Positions 1 to 9,328 of a DNA stretch of 64,000 nt are shown here, piece by piece (position 1 is the first letter of the stretch; each line of letters opens with the position of its first letter). Below the pieces are notes generated by a model. The model made no database searches and was not told the DNA's origin. It worked only from the letters and a program-made list of their open reading frames with translations. The DNA comes from Methylomonas subterranea (GTDB taxonomy: Bacteria > Pseudomonadota > Gammaproteobacteria > Methylococcales > Methylomonadaceae), in assembly GCF_024505185.1 (NCBI RefSeq), contig NZ_JANIBJ010000010.1:59081-123080 (forward strand), read 5' to 3'. A program made the translations under genes and the position numbers.

Positions 1-745
1 GCATGCGCGGTTTATCCCGCCGCAATACCAGTTTGGCCGCCAAACCGGCCAGCGCGGCCAACAGCAACAACAGCAAGCCGTAACGCTGAAAAAATCCGCT
101 GCAGGCGATCAAACCCTGGGTAATGCCGGGCAGTTCCCGCCCCGTCTTGTCGAACACCCCGGTAATTTCCGGCACCACGTAAGTCAACAAGCCTATCACC
201 ACCAACAGAGACACCAGAGTCAACAGAACCGGATAAATCATTGCCATTTGCAATTTACGATGCAACTGGCCCTTGTCGCTCAAATAATCCGCCAGTTTTT
301 CCAGTACCTGATCCAGCTTGCCGGACGATTCGCCGGCCTCGATGGTGGCCCGATACAAGGGCGGAAAGGTGCTGGGAAACCACTGGCAGGCCTGGGCCAG
401 ACTCTGGCCTTCCAACACCCGGCTTCTGACCGCCAGCAAAATCCGCCGCGCCTTGGCCGATTCCAGTTGCCGCGCCACGATGGCCAGGGCTTCGTCTATG
501 GCCAGACCGGATTTCAACAGGGCCGCCAGTTGCCGGGTGATATGCGCCAGCGCCCGCATACCTATGCGTTGTTGCCAGAGCCGCAAACCACCGCCGGCTT
601 CCTTTTTACGGACTTCCTGTATATCCAACAGCGTCAGACCCCGACTCTTCAGCTGCTGGCGGGCGGTTTTGGCGCTATCGCTTTCCAGCGCGCCCTTAAG
701 GCCGCGGCCTTGCTTGTCTATCGCCTGATATTCGAAGGCCGGCAT
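1..745 (-). CDS. gspF: Type II secretion inner-membrane platform protein GspF (C-terminus cut by window edge)
   Basis: The reading frame starts with ATG at 745, 3 bases after the gspE stop, and stays open to base 1, so about 248 N-terminal residues are seen of a family usually near 400. The start MPAFEYQAIDKQGR and the block AGESSGKLDQVLEKLADYL are typical of the GspF/PilC family. A membrane segment (VLLTLVSLLVVIGLLTYVV) lies near residue 175 and a second near residue 220. GspF is the polytopic platform that links the GspE ATPase to the pseudopilus. Order gspC-D-E-F fits a general secretion operon running off the left edge. The family is certain; the assignment to secretion rather than type IV pili rests on the neighbouring gspD and gspC. 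Confidence 0.93.
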   Translation of the reverse strand, partial: MPAFEYQAIDKQGRGLKGALESDSAKTARQQLKSRGLTLLDIQEVRKKEAGGGLRLWQQRIGMRALAHITRQLAALLKSGLAIDEALAIVARQLESAKARRILLAVRSRVLEGQSLAQACQWFPSTFPPLYRATIEAGESSGKLDQVLEKLADYLSDKGQLHRKLQMAMIYPVLLTLVSLLVVIGLLTYVVPEITGVFDKTGRELPGITQGLIACSGFFQRYGLLLLLLAALAGLAAKLVLRRDKPRM

Positions 746-748
746 GGT

Positions 749-2275
749 TTAGTCCTTCAACGTCATCCGCAAGGCTTCATCGAGACTGGTTTCGCCGGCC
801 AGCACCTTGTCCAGCGCGCTTTGCTGAATACTGGGCGCCAGCGTGCGGGCATACTGCTCGAGCTCCATATCGCCGGCACCATCATGTATCCGTTTTGTCA
901 TGCCGCTATCCAGCGCTATCAATTCAAAAATCCCGGCCCGGCCCTTGTAGCCGTGGCCATAACAGAGCGGGCAACCCTGCGGCCGATAGACCTTCACGAC
1001 GGCATCCGGCATCCCCGCATACCCCAGGCCGAGTAAATCCCGCCCATCGACGGCGGCCGCTTGCTTGCAATGCGGACACAACACCCGCACCAGGCGCTGG
1101 GCTATCACGCCGACCAGACTGGAAGCCAGCAAAAACGGCTCTACGCCCATGTCGCGCAAGCGGGTAATGGCGCCGACCGCGGTATTGGTATGCAGGGTGG
1201 ACAGCACCAAATGCCCGGTCAAACTGGCCTGCACGGCGATTTCGGCGGTTTCCCGGTCGCGTATCTCTCCCACCATCACCACATCCGGGTCTTGCCGTAA
1301 AATGGCCCGCAAGCCCTTGGCGAAAGTCATTTCCACCTTGCTGTTGACCTGGGTCTGACCTATGCCGTCCAGGTAATATTCTATGGGGTCTTCCACGGTC
1401 AGAATATTGCGGCTGCGTTGATTGAGCTGGTTGACGATGGCGTACAGGCTGGTGGTTTTACCGGAACCGGTGGGGCCGGTCACCAAAATGATGCCGTGCG
1501 GGCGGGCTATCATGCCTTGAATACACTCCAACTCGCTCTGAGCCATGCCGACCTGCTTCAGGTTTAATTGATTGGCCTGCTTGTCCAGCAAGCGCAACAC
1601 CACCCGCTCGCCGTGGCCGGACGGCAGGGTCGATACCCGCACATCCACCGTGCGACCGCCGATATTCAGCGAGATGCGTCCATCCTGCGGCAGGCGTTTT
1701 TCGGCGATATCCAGTTTGGCCATCACTTTCAAGCGCGAAATTACCATGGGGGCGAATTCGCGCTGCGGCTCGATAATCTCCCGCAACACACCGTCCACCC
1801 GAAAGCGCACCACCATGCGCGCTTCGTAGGGCTCGATGTGTATGTCGGAGGCATTTTCCTTGACGGCTTCGGTCAGCAAGGCGTTGATCAGGCGAATGAT
1901 CGGCGCTTCGTCCTCGCTTTCCAGCAAGTCTTCCGGCTTGGGCAGATGCTGGGCCATCTCGGATAAATCGAGATTTTCGTGCAGGTCATCGACCATTTGC
2001 CGGGCATGGCCGGCCTTATGTTCGTAGGCCGTTTGCAGGCGGCGCTCGAAATCCCGCTCGGAAACCGCTTCGAAAGGCGCCGCCCGCTCCAGCAGGCGTC
2101 TTACTTCCAGCAAGGCCGTCACAGGCGCGTCCGGACGATAAACCACGCGAGCCTGTTGCGCCTCGTTGTAGACCACGACGACGCCGAAGCGCTTGGCAAA
2201 GCCGTAGCCGGGCATGCGCCTGGCCGCAGACACCGGTTCCGTTAATTCGCCGCTCGGCAATTCAAGGTTCGACAT
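749..2275 (-). CDS. gspE: Type II secretion ATPase GspE
   Basis: 508 residues, the usual length for GspE. This cytoplasmic hexameric ATPase powers pseudopilus assembly. Visible in order: an N1E-like N-terminal domain (about 1-120), the Asp box, Walker A GPTGSGKTTSLY near residue 268, Walker B VVMVGEIRD, the His box (TGHLVLSTLHTN), and the tetracysteine zinc motif CPHC...CPLC near 390-430 that separates secretion and pilus ATPases from other P-loop proteins. The ATG lies inside the end of gspD (14-base overlap) and the stop lies 3 bases before gspF, so translation is probably coupled. No sign of damage. Confidence 0.96.
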   Translation of the reverse strand: MSNLELPSGELTEPVSAARRMPGYGFAKRFGVVVVYNEAQQARVVYRPDAPVTALLEVRRLLERAAPFEAVSERDFERRLQTAYEHKAGHARQMVDDLHENLDLSEMAQHLPKPEDLLESEDEAPIIRLINALLTEAVKENASDIHIEPYEARMVVRFRVDGVLREIIEPQREFAPMVISRLKVMAKLDIAEKRLPQDGRISLNIGGRTVDVRVSTLPSGHGERVVLRLLDKQANQLNLKQVGMAQSELECIQGMIARPHGIILVTGPTGSGKTTSLYAIVNQLNQRSRNILTVEDPIEYYLDGIGQTQVNSKVEMTFAKGLRAILRQDPDVVMVGEIRDRETAEIAVQASLTGHLVLSTLHTNTAVGAITRLRDMGVEPFLLASSLVGVIAQRLVRVLCPHCKQAAAVDGRDLLGLGYAGMPDAVVKVYRPQGCPLCYGHGYKGRAGIFELIALDSGMTKRIHDGAGDMELEQYARTLAPSIQQSALDKVLAGETSLDEALRMTLKD

Positions 2276-4133
2276 TTAGAGGGTATTGATCGGTGGCGTC
2301 CGGCAACAGCGGCGGCTGCTCGTTGGGCAGCAACAGCAGTCCGTCCCGATTGAACTGCCGTTGCTGGTCGCGCATATAGCTGTATTTGTCTTGGGTCACG
2401 CCGGCGGCGGCTTCGCCTTCCCGCATGATGCGCGCTCTTAAAAACACCATCAGATTGGTCTTGTTGACCGTGGTACTGGTCGATTGAAACAAATAACCCA
2501 ATAGTGGAATGTCCGAAAGCAGCGGCACCTTGTCGACCACTTCGTTGACGTCGTCCTTGATCAAACCGCCCAGCACCAGCACCTTGCCGTCGTCGACCAA
2601 CACCGAGGTTTCGATCTGGCGCTTGTCGAAACTTTGTCCATCCTTACCGGTGACGCTGGACACTTCCTGGGTGACTTTCAACTTGACCGCATCGCCTTCG
2701 TTGATTTGCGGCAACACCTTGAGTTTGATGCCCACGTCCTGACGCTGCACGGTCGTGAAAGGGTTGCTGGCTCCCGAGGTATTGGTGGTGAAGCTGCCGG
2801 TATTTAACGGGATGTTCTGGCCGACGATGATGCTGGCTTCTTCGTTATCCATCGTCACCAGGGATGGAGTCGACAGAATGTTGACATCGGTATCGGTGGC
2901 GAAGGCATTGATCAAAGCCTTGATTTCGCTGCCGGCCAGATAGCCGACGCTCAAGCCCTTGCCCAGGGAAGTGACGAATTGCGAGAAATCCAGCGATTCC
3001 TTGCCGTCCTTGCTATAGGCACCGAACACCTTGCTGCCTTCCTTGGTTTGCCATTCCACCCCCAGTTGCTGGTTCTTGTCGTAGCGCACTTCGGCAATGA
3101 TGGCTTCGATATGCACTTGCGCCCGTCTGACGTCCAGTTGCCGCACCACGTTTTTCAAGGTACGCATCTTGTCGCGCGGCGCCGTGATAATCAGTGAATT
3201 GGAGGCTTCGTCGGCCCGCACGTCGAACACTTTGTCGGCATGGGCCTTGGGCGTGGCCTTGTCGGCGGCCGCGTCCTTCAAGGCGCCCACTCCGGTCAAG
3301 GTTTCCACCAAGTCCTTGGCCAGAGCGTAACGCATGTATATCACTTCGGTGTCGCCGTCCTTTTCTATCGGCGCGTCCAAGTTGGCTATCAAGGCCCGCA
3401 TTTGCAGCCGCGTATCCGAATTGCCGCCGATGATGATGCTGTTGGTGCGCTCGTCCGCCACCAAGGGCGGCGGAGGCGTGGCTTTACCGGCATTGCCGGC
3501 GGTGAGCATATTGTTCAGCGGTTGAATCAGCTCCACCGCATTGCCGTGGCGCAGATTGATCACTTCGATGGCTTGGGCATCGCTTTTGTCGACCTGTCTG
3601 ATCATCATTTCCAGCCGCGCCACGTTGGCGGCGGTATCCGAAATGATCACGGTATTGCTCTCGGGCACGGCCGCCATAAAGGCGTATTGCGGCATCAGCG
3701 GCATCAAGGTCTGCACCAGTTGATTGGCGTCGACATGCTGGACCTGCACGATGCGGGTTTGCTGTTCGTCGGCGTTTTTGGCATCGGGCCGCAACTCGCC
3801 CGGCGCTCCGTCCTGCTTGGCCGAAGTATTGGGCACAATTTTGACGATATTGCCGTTGGGCACCGCCGAGTAGCCGTGCACCTTCAATATCGACAGAAAT
3901 ACATCGTATACCTGTGCCGACCGCATGGGAGTGGAGGTCACCACGGTAATGTTGCCGGTGATACGCGGGTCGACCACAAAATTTTTGCCGGTGGCGTCCG
4001 CCACGGTTTCGATCAAGGCCCGGATATCCACATCCTTGAGATTCAGCGAAAACTCCTGCTGCTCCGCCCAGCTGGTTTGGCATAACAAAACCAATAGCCA
4101 GCCCAGCCACGCGCGTGTTTTTTTAATTGCCAT
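2262..4133 (-). CDS. gspD: Type II secretion outer-membrane secretin GspD
   Basis: 623 residues. It forms the outer-membrane channel through which folded exoproteins leave. A signal peptide (residues 1-23, ending QTSWA) is followed by the N0 domain (FSLNLKDVDIRALIETVADA), N1-N3 repeats with the usual VNLRHGNA and I-R-LD elements, and the C-terminal secretin domain with the VPLLSDIPLLGYLF signature near 550. The tail after 570 is short and has no obvious S-domain, so pilotin use is unclear. It lies 21 bases downstream of gspC and overlaps gspE. Confidence 0.96.
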   Translation of the reverse strand: MAIKKTRAWLGWLLVLLCQTSWAEQQEFSLNLKDVDIRALIETVADATGKNFVVDPRITGNITVVTSTPMRSAQVYDVFLSILKVHGYSAVPNGNIVKIVPNTSAKQDGAPGELRPDAKNADEQQTRIVQVQHVDANQLVQTLMPLMPQYAFMAAVPESNTVIISDTAANVARLEMMIRQVDKSDAQAIEVINLRHGNAVELIQPLNNMLTAGNAGKATPPPPLVADERTNSIIIGGNSDTRLQMRALIANLDAPIEKDGDTEVIYMRYALAKDLVETLTGVGALKDAAADKATPKAHADKVFDVRADEASNSLIITAPRDKMRTLKNVVRQLDVRRAQVHIEAIIAEVRYDKNQQLGVEWQTKEGSKVFGAYSKDGKESLDFSQFVTSLGKGLSVGYLAGSEIKALINAFATDTDVNILSTPSLVTMDNEEASIIVGQNIPLNTGSFTTNTSGASNPFTTVQRQDVGIKLKVLPQINEGDAVKLKVTQEVSSVTGKDGQSFDKRQIETSVLVDDGKVLVLGGLIKDDVNEVVDKVPLLSDIPLLGYLFQSTSTTVNKTNLMVFLRARIMREGEAAAGVTQDKYSYMRDQQRQFNRDGLLLLPNEQPPLLPDATDQYPLNVEP

Positions 4134-4154
4134 GCTGTTGAATTGAAGAGTGAA

Positions 4155-4688
4155 TTAGGGATTGGGCGCCGACAACGACAGGGGATTGGGGTCGAATTGC
4201 AGGGATTCGTTACGCTGCCGGCGTTCCAACAGTACCCGCGTTTTTTCGATACGCCTCAGCACCGCTTCTTCCGGCAGAGTGTCGCCTTCGCGGTACTTTT
4301 GTTGCATGCCATCGGCGTTTTGGATGATGGCGTAACGGTTAGCCGACGGGCCGGAAAGTAAAAAAGTCCCCAACAATTTGAGCCGCAAAGTGGTCGCCGC
4401 CACTTCGGCGGCCTCCTCTTCAACGCCGGTTTCTTCCCTTCCGAGTAAATGCCAGTCGGCGATATCCAGATAATCGGCGACAGGTTCTGCCGCCGGCGCC
4501 GGCGGCAACTCCTCGGCCGGCATCTCCGTGAATTCCGCCGGTCCGGGCCAACTAAACAAAACCCAAATCAGATACAGCGCGCTGGCAACGGCCGCCGCCA
4601 GCGGCGGCACCACTTGCCCGCCGAATGACAGGGTGGAAAATCGCGCCTTCGCGGTTTCGTTTACGGATAGTAGCCATAACTTCGTCAT
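4155..4688 (-). CDS. gspC: Type II secretion protein GspC-like (short form, no PDZ)
   Basis: About 177 residues from the ATG at 4688. An upstream in-frame ATG at 4778 would add 30 residues that look like leader sequence, so I prefer MTKLWLLSVN. One transmembrane helix (LAAAVASALYLIWVLF) follows a short cytoplasmic tail, then an acidic-proline linker and a homology region (IADWHLLGR...LLGTFLLSG...AIIQNADGMQQKYREGD) characteristic of GspC. Unlike the Escherichia or Vibrio proteins it stops after this region and has no PDZ domain. GspC bridges the inner-membrane platform and the secretin. Its place just before gspD supports the call. Confidence 0.8.
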   Translation of the reverse strand: MTKLWLLSVNETAKARFSTLSFGGQVVPPLAAAVASALYLIWVLFSWPGPAEFTEMPAEELPPAPAAEPVADYLDIADWHLLGREETGVEEEAAEVAATTLRLKLLGTFLLSGPSANRYAIIQNADGMQQKYREGDTLPEEAVLRRIEKTRVLLERRQRNESLQFDPNPLSLSAPNP

Positions 4689-4973
4689 GGCCGAATTATG
4701 CGAAGTCAATATGACTGTTTTATGACAGGAGGCGGATTCCCGACCGCTGGCCCGCTCCGATTCAATCAGGGACTGCAAGCGCCGGCGGCTGAGACGGGCA
4801 TATTTACCCCGAACGGCCGGGTTACGGCAGGCCTGCCGTCAGCGCCGGCAGTCTGCATGAAAAAGAACTTTGTAATCAAACTGTTATAAAGCTGTAACAA
4901 AACAGCAGTATTCTGGCCGGATGTAACCTTAGCCACCTCGGCCTTGATTGATACTTTAAAAAGGAAGCAGGCA

Positions 4974-5501
4974 TTGAGCGAAAACGAATTATTTAACGAT
5001 AGGAAGTACATAGTCTCCATGCGTTTGAGCAATGCGGACCGCATCGCCGTCAGATCGACGGCGGCCCGCTTATTTGTGCGCGAATCCAAGCTGTACCGCT
5101 TTGCCATTCATCATCTATTAAACCGGCTGCACCGGCTCAACGACGACAGCTGTTGCGGCAGCGACTTGTTATTGCTGTTTCTGGAATTCAAGGAAGAACT
5201 TTCGGTACACCTGGAATTGAAAAAGCACCAGTTGTTCAAGATTTTCAACGGCCGCAACACCCATCCGGACAAATACGTGGCCATGGCCGACATCGAGTTG
5301 TTGCTGATGCCCGACCATGCGGTCAGGCAGAGACTGCAAATGACGCCGGACGCCGCCAAGAGCAAACATGCGGAAACCAGAGTCTGGTTGCGGGGATATT
5401 TTTTGGATAAATACCAGATAGCCGCGGACGCCTACACGGATTCCGACGATTTCACGTCCCTGGTCAACGAAATGCAGCGCGCCGCGCAAGAAGACGATTG
5501 A
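4974..5501 (+). CDS. Hypothetical protein, divergent from the gsp operon
   Basis: I do not recognise this protein. The frame is open from a TTG at 4944, but AGGAAG just ahead of a second TTG at 4974 makes the latter (first residues MSENELFNDRKYIV) a better start, giving 175 residues. An ATG at 5019 is a third option. It looks soluble and mostly helical, with a basic N-terminal half (ARLFVRESKLYRFAIHHLL, a possible ribbon-helix or helical DNA-binding segment) and an acidic C-terminus ending AAQEDD. Codon use resembles the neighbours. It is transcribed away from gspC, so a regulatory link to secretion is possible but unproven. Confidence 0.6.
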   Translation: MSENELFNDRKYIVSMRLSNADRIAVRSTAARLFVRESKLYRFAIHHLLNRLHRLNDDSCCGSDLLLLFLEFKEELSVHLELKKHQLFKIFNGRNTHPDKYVAMADIELLLMPDHAVRQRLQMTPDAAKSKHAETRVWLRGYFLDKYQIAADAYTDSDDFTSLVNEMQRAAQEDD

Positions 5502-5570
5502 ACCGGAAACGCCTATCAGCTCGGGATTCCGCCCAAGATGATTTGCGCATTCTGCTCGCTCGCTCTCTGG

Positions 5571-5640
5571 GAGAATTAACGTGGGAGCGCCTTTCATTTG
5601 CCGGGGCGATACACCGACCTCATGATCGTTAGGGGCGGAA
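5571..5640. repeat. Dispersed repeat, copy 1 (inverted relative to copy at 28.0 kb)
   Basis: Read on the minus strand this stretch contains CCCCTAACG, TCATGA and CCCCGGCAAATGAAAGGC in the same order and spacing as 28035-28082. The 194 bases between the hypothetical gene and rimI hold nothing else that I can identify. Confidence 0.6.
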
Positions 5641-5695
5641 TCCTTTCCAATGCCCCATGGGTATTTCGGTCCAGCCGTGAATCCGTATCCGGGTT

Positions 5696-6253
5696 TTACA
5701 GCAACGGCACCAGATCCAGCTCGAACATGATGGCGTCTTCCCGGCCGCCCTTGGCGGGGTAATAACCCTTGCGCACGCCGATTTCCCGAAAACCGGTTTG
5801 CCGATACAGACTGATGGCGCCGGGATTGCTCGGCCGCACTTCCAGAAACAGCTTCTCGGCCCGCGGCCGGGCGTATTCGACCAGATGATTCAGCATCTTG
5901 CGGCCGGCGCCCTGGCGCTGAAATTCCGGGCTGACGCTGATGTTCATGATATGGGCCTCGCCGGCCATCACCGAAATGATGCAATAGCCGACAATAGCGT
6001 CTCCCGGCGCCTCGCAAACCCAGTTGACGTAATTCATGGCCCTGAAACAATCCTTGAACACGCCTTCCGACCAGGGAAAGTCGTAATTCAGGTTTTCGAT
6101 TTTCAACACCTCGGGCAAATCGCCGTGGTCCATCTTGCGCAGCCTCAGCAAATCCTTTCTGTCCACCGAATCCGGAAACACCTTGGCGTAAAACTCTCGG
6201 TCGGCGTCGTATACCACGGCGTCTTTCAATTTATGCAACAATTTCCACATCAT
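5696..6253 (-). CDS. rimI: Ribosomal protein alanine N-acetyltransferase RimI
   Basis: 185 residues from the first of two adjacent ATGs (6253, 6250), only 2 bases after the upstream stop. It is a GNAT-fold enzyme that acetylates the N-terminus of ribosomal protein S18. Motif A, with the acetyl-CoA pyrophosphate loop, reads SVSPEFQRQGAGRKML; the downstream LEVRPSN and AISLYRQTGFREIGVRKGYY blocks are hallmark RimI sequences. About 30 N-terminal residues (MWKLLHKLKDAVVYDADREF) go beyond the normal 150-residue length and may be a lineage-specific extension. The order with the uracil-DNA glycosylase upstream is common in gammaproteobacteria. Confidence 0.88.
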   Translation of the reverse strand: MMWKLLHKLKDAVVYDADREFYAKVFPDSVDRKDLLRLRKMDHGDLPEVLKIENLNYDFPWSEGVFKDCFRAMNYVNWVCEAPGDAIVGYCIISVMAGEAHIMNISVSPEFQRQGAGRKMLNHLVEYARPRAEKLFLEVRPSNPGAISLYRQTGFREIGVRKGYYPAKGGREDAIMFELDLVPLL

Positions 6254-6255
6254 TA

Positions 6256-7041
6256 TTATTGTTCTGGTAGCGATTGATAAACGGACAACGCAAATTGCAG
6301 ATCGTCCCAGGCTTTGGCTTTTTCCGTTAATGCGCGTAACAAATAAGCCGGATGATGCACCACCACCAGCGGAATATTTTCCAGCCGGTGTTGAATTCCG
6401 CGTAATTTTGCCAGAGGTTGCTGGGTTTCGAGTAAATTTTGCGCGGCGATGCGACCAACCGCCAGAATGATTCTCGGTTGCAGCAGCGCAATCTGCCGAC
6501 GCAGAAACTCGCGACAGGCGGCCACTTCTTCCGCTTGCGGATCGCGGTTGGCGGGCGGACGGCATTTCAGCACATTGGCGATAAAGACTTCACGCCGCTC
6601 CAAACCGATTGCCCGCAGCATTTCGTTCAACAACTGGCCGGCCTTGCCGACGAAGGGCTCGCCTTGTAAATCCTCGTTTTGGCCCGGCGCTTCGCCGATC
6701 AGCATCCAGCCGGCCCGATGACTGCCGACGCCGAACACGGTCTGCGTGCGGGTTTCGCACAGGCCGCAGGCCCGGCAACGCGAGACTTCCAGTTGCAATT
6801 CGTTCCAGGCGCGGTCGTCGGCATGCGGTTCGGGTTGGTCCGAATGCGATACCGCCGAGCGCTCGGGTGCTGGTATCGCGATGTTTTCAGATGTAACGCC
6901 AGAACAAGCGATGGCCGGTTCGGCCAAAACGGGCCCGGATAGATCTTCCAATGCCCGCATGGCGGCGACGGGCGGCTGTCTGGCAACCCAAACCGCTATG
7001 CCCATCGCCTCCAGATATTGCAAGCGAAGCGATTCATCCAT
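6256..7041 (-). CDS. Family 4 (Fe-S) uracil-DNA glycosylase
   Basis: 261 residues from the ATG at 7041; a TTG at 7047 would add two residues. It removes uracil from DNA in base-excision repair. The conserved core begins near residue 90 with CRACGLC, then VFGVGSHRAGWMLIGEAPG (motif A, GEAPG), later KCRPPANRDP and AACREF, which supply the four cysteines of a [4Fe-4S] cluster, and finally HHPAYLLR. The first 90 residues are variable and rich in Ala and Pro, as in many proteobacterial family-4 proteins fused to a domain that resembles DNA polymerase-associated segments. It sits between leuA and rimI with very short gaps. Confidence 0.9.
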   Translation of the reverse strand: MDESLRLQYLEAMGIAVWVARQPPVAAMRALEDLSGPVLAEPAIACSGVTSENIAIPAPERSAVSHSDQPEPHADDRAWNELQLEVSRCRACGLCETRTQTVFGVGSHRAGWMLIGEAPGQNEDLQGEPFVGKAGQLLNEMLRAIGLERREVFIANVLKCRPPANRDPQAEEVAACREFLRRQIALLQPRIILAVGRIAAQNLLETQQPLAKLRGIQHRLENIPLVVVHHPAYLLRALTEKAKAWDDLQFALSVYQSLPEQ

Positions 7042-7050
7042 GCTCAACGA

Positions 7051-8595
7051 TCAGACATCGCCTTTTTGCGGATGCTGGCGTTGGTCCGGACTTTGCAATT
7101 TATTGACCGCATTGATGTAAGCCTTGGCCGAAGCGATGACGATGTCGGTATCGGCGCCGGAACCGTTGACGATGCGGCCGGCGTTTTCCAGCCGCACGGT
7201 CACTTCGCCCTGGGCGTCGGTGCCGTTGGTGATGTTGTTGACTGAATACAAGGCCAAGGTGGCGCCGGTTTTCACCAGGCTTTCGATGGCTTTCAAGCTG
7301 GCATCCACCGCGCCGCCGCCTTGGGCACAGCCGGTCATTTCCTTGCCGCCTACGCGTATGGTTACCGTGGCGTTGGGCACCTCACCGGTTTCGGAACAGA
7401 CTTTTAACGCCACCAACTTGATATGTTCGTCCTCGGCTTCGAAACCTTGTTCGGAAATCAAGGCCTGCAAGTCTTCGTCGAAAATTTCGTGTTTTTTGTC
7501 GGCCAATTGTTTGAAGCGGAAAAACGCATCGTTCAACTCGGCTTCGCCGGCAAAATCCACCCCTAATTCCGCCATGCGGGTTTTGAAGGCATTGCGGCCG
7601 GAATGCTTGCCCAATACCATGCGGTTGGTGGTCCAGCCCACGTCCTCGGCGCGCATGATTTCGTATGTCTCGCGATTCTTGAGAACGCCATCCTGATGAA
7701 TGCCGGATTCGTGGGCAAATGCATTGGCGCCGACAATGGCCTTGTTCGGTTGCACCGGAAAACCGGTAATCGACGACACCAATTTCGAACAGGTAACGAT
7801 TTCCCGCGCATCCAGGCCGGTATCGCAATTAAAGAAATCCTGCCGGGTGCGCACCGCCATCACCACCTCTTCCAGGGAAGCGTTGCCGGCCCGTTCGCCC
7901 AAACCGTTGATGGTGCATTCCACTTGGCGGGCGCCGTTCATCACCGCCGACAGGGAGTTGGCTACCGCGAGACCTAAATCGTTGTGACAATGTACGGAGA
8001 AAATCGCTTTGTCGGAGTTGGGTATGCGCTGGATCAAGTTGGCGATGGTGGCGCCGAACTGTTGCGGCATGCTGTAACCGACCGTATCGGGAATATTCAA
8101 GGTGCGGGCACCGGCATCGATCACCGCTTCCAGAATCCGGCACAAAAAGTCCTCTTCCGAGCGGCCGGCGTCTTCCGGCGAAAACTCCACATTATCGGTA
8201 TATTGGCGCGCCCGCTTGACCGCACGCACCGCGTACTCGATGACCTGATCCGGGGTCATGTTGAGTTTTTTCTGCATGTGGATGGGGGAAGTGGCAATAA
8301 AGGTGTGGATGCGCGAACTCCGCGCGCCCTTCAAAGCCTCGCCGGCCCGGTCGATGTCTTTATCCAGCGCCCGCGCCAAACCGCATACAGTGCTGTCTTT
8401 GATCGCATCGGCCACGGCTTGCACCGCTTCGAAGTCGCCTTGACTGGCGGCCGGAAAACCGGCTTCAATCACATCGACCTTCATGCGTTCCAACGCTCGA
8501 GCAATCCGCACTTTTTCATCGCGCGTCATCGACGCACCGGGGCTTTGCTCGCCGTCGCGCAAAGTGGTATCGAAAATTATCAATTTGTCTTTCAT
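7051..8595 (-). CDS. leuA: 2-isopropylmalate synthase
   Basis: 514 residues, matching LeuA1-type enzymes. It condenses acetyl-CoA with 2-oxoisovalerate, the first committed step of leucine synthesis. Visible: the [15 protein letters not shown] catalytic start, the HCHNDLG metal-binding motif, [17 protein letters not shown], and a C-terminal allosteric leucine-binding domain (about 390-510) with the repeated [10 protein letters not shown] and GAGADTD-like elements. A GGAG site precedes the ATG. A leader peptide and promoter lie upstream (8680-8815), which suggests leucine attenuation. The next gene (uracil-DNA glycosylase) starts 9 bases after the stop. Confidence 0.97.
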   Translation of the reverse strand: MKDKLIIFDTTLRDGEQSPGASMTRDEKVRIARALERMKVDVIEAGFPAASQGDFEAVQAVADAIKDSTVCGLARALDKDIDRAGEALKGARSSRIHTFIATSPIHMQKKLNMTPDQVIEYAVRAVKRARQYTDNVEFSPEDAGRSEEDFLCRILEAVIDAGARTLNIPDTVGYSMPQQFGATIANLIQRIPNSDKAIFSVHCHNDLGLAVANSLSAVMNGARQVECTINGLGERAGNASLEEVVMAVRTRQDFFNCDTGLDAREIVTCSKLVSSITGFPVQPNKAIVGANAFAHESGIHQDGVLKNRETYEIMRAEDVGWTTNRMVLGKHSGRNAFKTRMAELGVDFAGEAELNDAFFRFKQLADKKHEIFDEDLQALISEQGFEAEDEHIKLVALKVCSETGEVPNATVTIRVGGKEMTGCAQGGGAVDASLKAIESLVKTGATLALYSVNNITNGTDAQGEVTVRLENAGRIVNGSGADTDIVIASAKAYINAVNKLQSPDQRQHPQKGDV

Positions 8596-8679
8596 GAGAA
8601 CTCCGTCATGAAGCGTTCGGCTTTATGCGCCGAGTAACAGAAAAAGGGTTTGTTTTTAAGTAGATAGAATGCGCGCCCC

Positions 8680-8778
8680 TCAGGGCAGCAGCAGTCTTAA
8701 AGACAGGGCGAACGGTAAGCCGCCGGAGAATGGCAGGCAAATCAAATCAGCAAAATGCATGTGTGACTGAGTGTTCAT
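8680..8778 (-). promoter_or_regulatory. leuL: Leucine-rich leader peptide upstream of leuA (32 codons)
   Basis: An uninterrupted minus-strand frame from ATG at 8778 to TGA at 8680 encodes 32 residues, 9 of them leucine. The last seven before the stop read LRLLLP preceded by a Leu-Ser pair, with three consecutive CTG codons just before the terminal Pro. Leucine codons crowded at the end of a short ORF, 84 bases ahead of leuA, are the pattern of ribosome-mediated attenuation. A short GCCC/GGGC hairpin overlaps the stop and a TCGGC-GCATAAA-GCCGA hairpin lies just before the leuA ribosome site; a classic terminator with a T-run is not obvious. Because the promoter lies so close, the second ATG (8760) could be the real start. 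Confidence 0.72.
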
Positions 8779-8786
8779 GGCTTTGA

Positions 8787-8815
8787 ACTATACTGCATTG
8801 CGAAAGCCGGCTCAA
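8787..8815 (-). promoter_or_regulatory. Sigma-70 promoter for leuL-leuA
   Basis: On the minus strand TTGAGC (8815-8810) and TATAGT (8792-8787) are separated by exactly 17 bases, each one or two changes from consensus. The predicted start falls almost on the leader-peptide ATG at 8778, implying a leaderless or near-leaderless leader ORF, or use of the second ATG. Confidence 0.65.
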
Positions 8816-9187
8816 GTCTCCGATTGCCACTGGGTGCGATTCAAACCGAGGCATCAGTTAATAATCGCTAAGCGAAACCGGTTTTGACGCCGGTTGCGTG
8901 TCGAATAAGGGAATTAGTGGGAAATAGTCGATTGATTTTTATCCGGATTTTGTGCCACTAATTATTGAAAAACTTCGCACCGCGCGAATTTCACTAAAAT
9001 CCGCCGGCGATTCCAATTTAACCCTCTCGGGCAAACCCGCTGGTGCAGACCGGCCAAAAATCGCCTGACGGAATAGAAATACCAAGGACAAATGTCCAGC
9101 CGAAAGCAGTCATTGGGTGTGGTGAGTTTACGAACCGCACCAATCGCGAACGATGCGCTTCACGCTGTGAAGCACATCCTACGGCCC

Positions 9188-9328
9188 TGCTTTCGGGCAG
9201 AAGAGTATGCCCATGCCTACTGCCGAATCTCCAGCTATCTGCAAACCATGGCCAGCCGGGGATATAATCTGCTCATCGCCATTCAAATGGCTTTGGCTGG
9301 CAACGCTCTGACTATGGGGCGCGAGTAG
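9188..9328 (+). pseudogene. C-terminal relic of an IS66-like transposase
   Basis: The frame ending with TAG at 9326 encodes a 46-residue tail with RAEEYAHAYCRISSYLQTM followed by a Gly-Tyr-Asn-Leu-Leu segment and ALAGNAL. This resembles the C-terminal R-x-YL-x-T-x-x-x-G-x-NLL-x-A-L-x-x-AL-x-GN pattern of IS66-family transposases as I recall it. Nothing of the catalytic domain remains. The upstream part of the frame is a palindromic repeat, so the stump is a remnant. The family call is tentative. Confidence 0.4.

Noticed and set aside
248..1036. 262-residue open frame on the plus strand
   Set aside because: It lies antisense to gspF and gspE, which have clear family motifs; composition is that of a GC-driven shadow frame.
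3240..4085. 281-residue open frame on the plus strand, His/Gly-rich
   Set aside because: Antisense to the conserved secretin gene; no ribosome site or family features.
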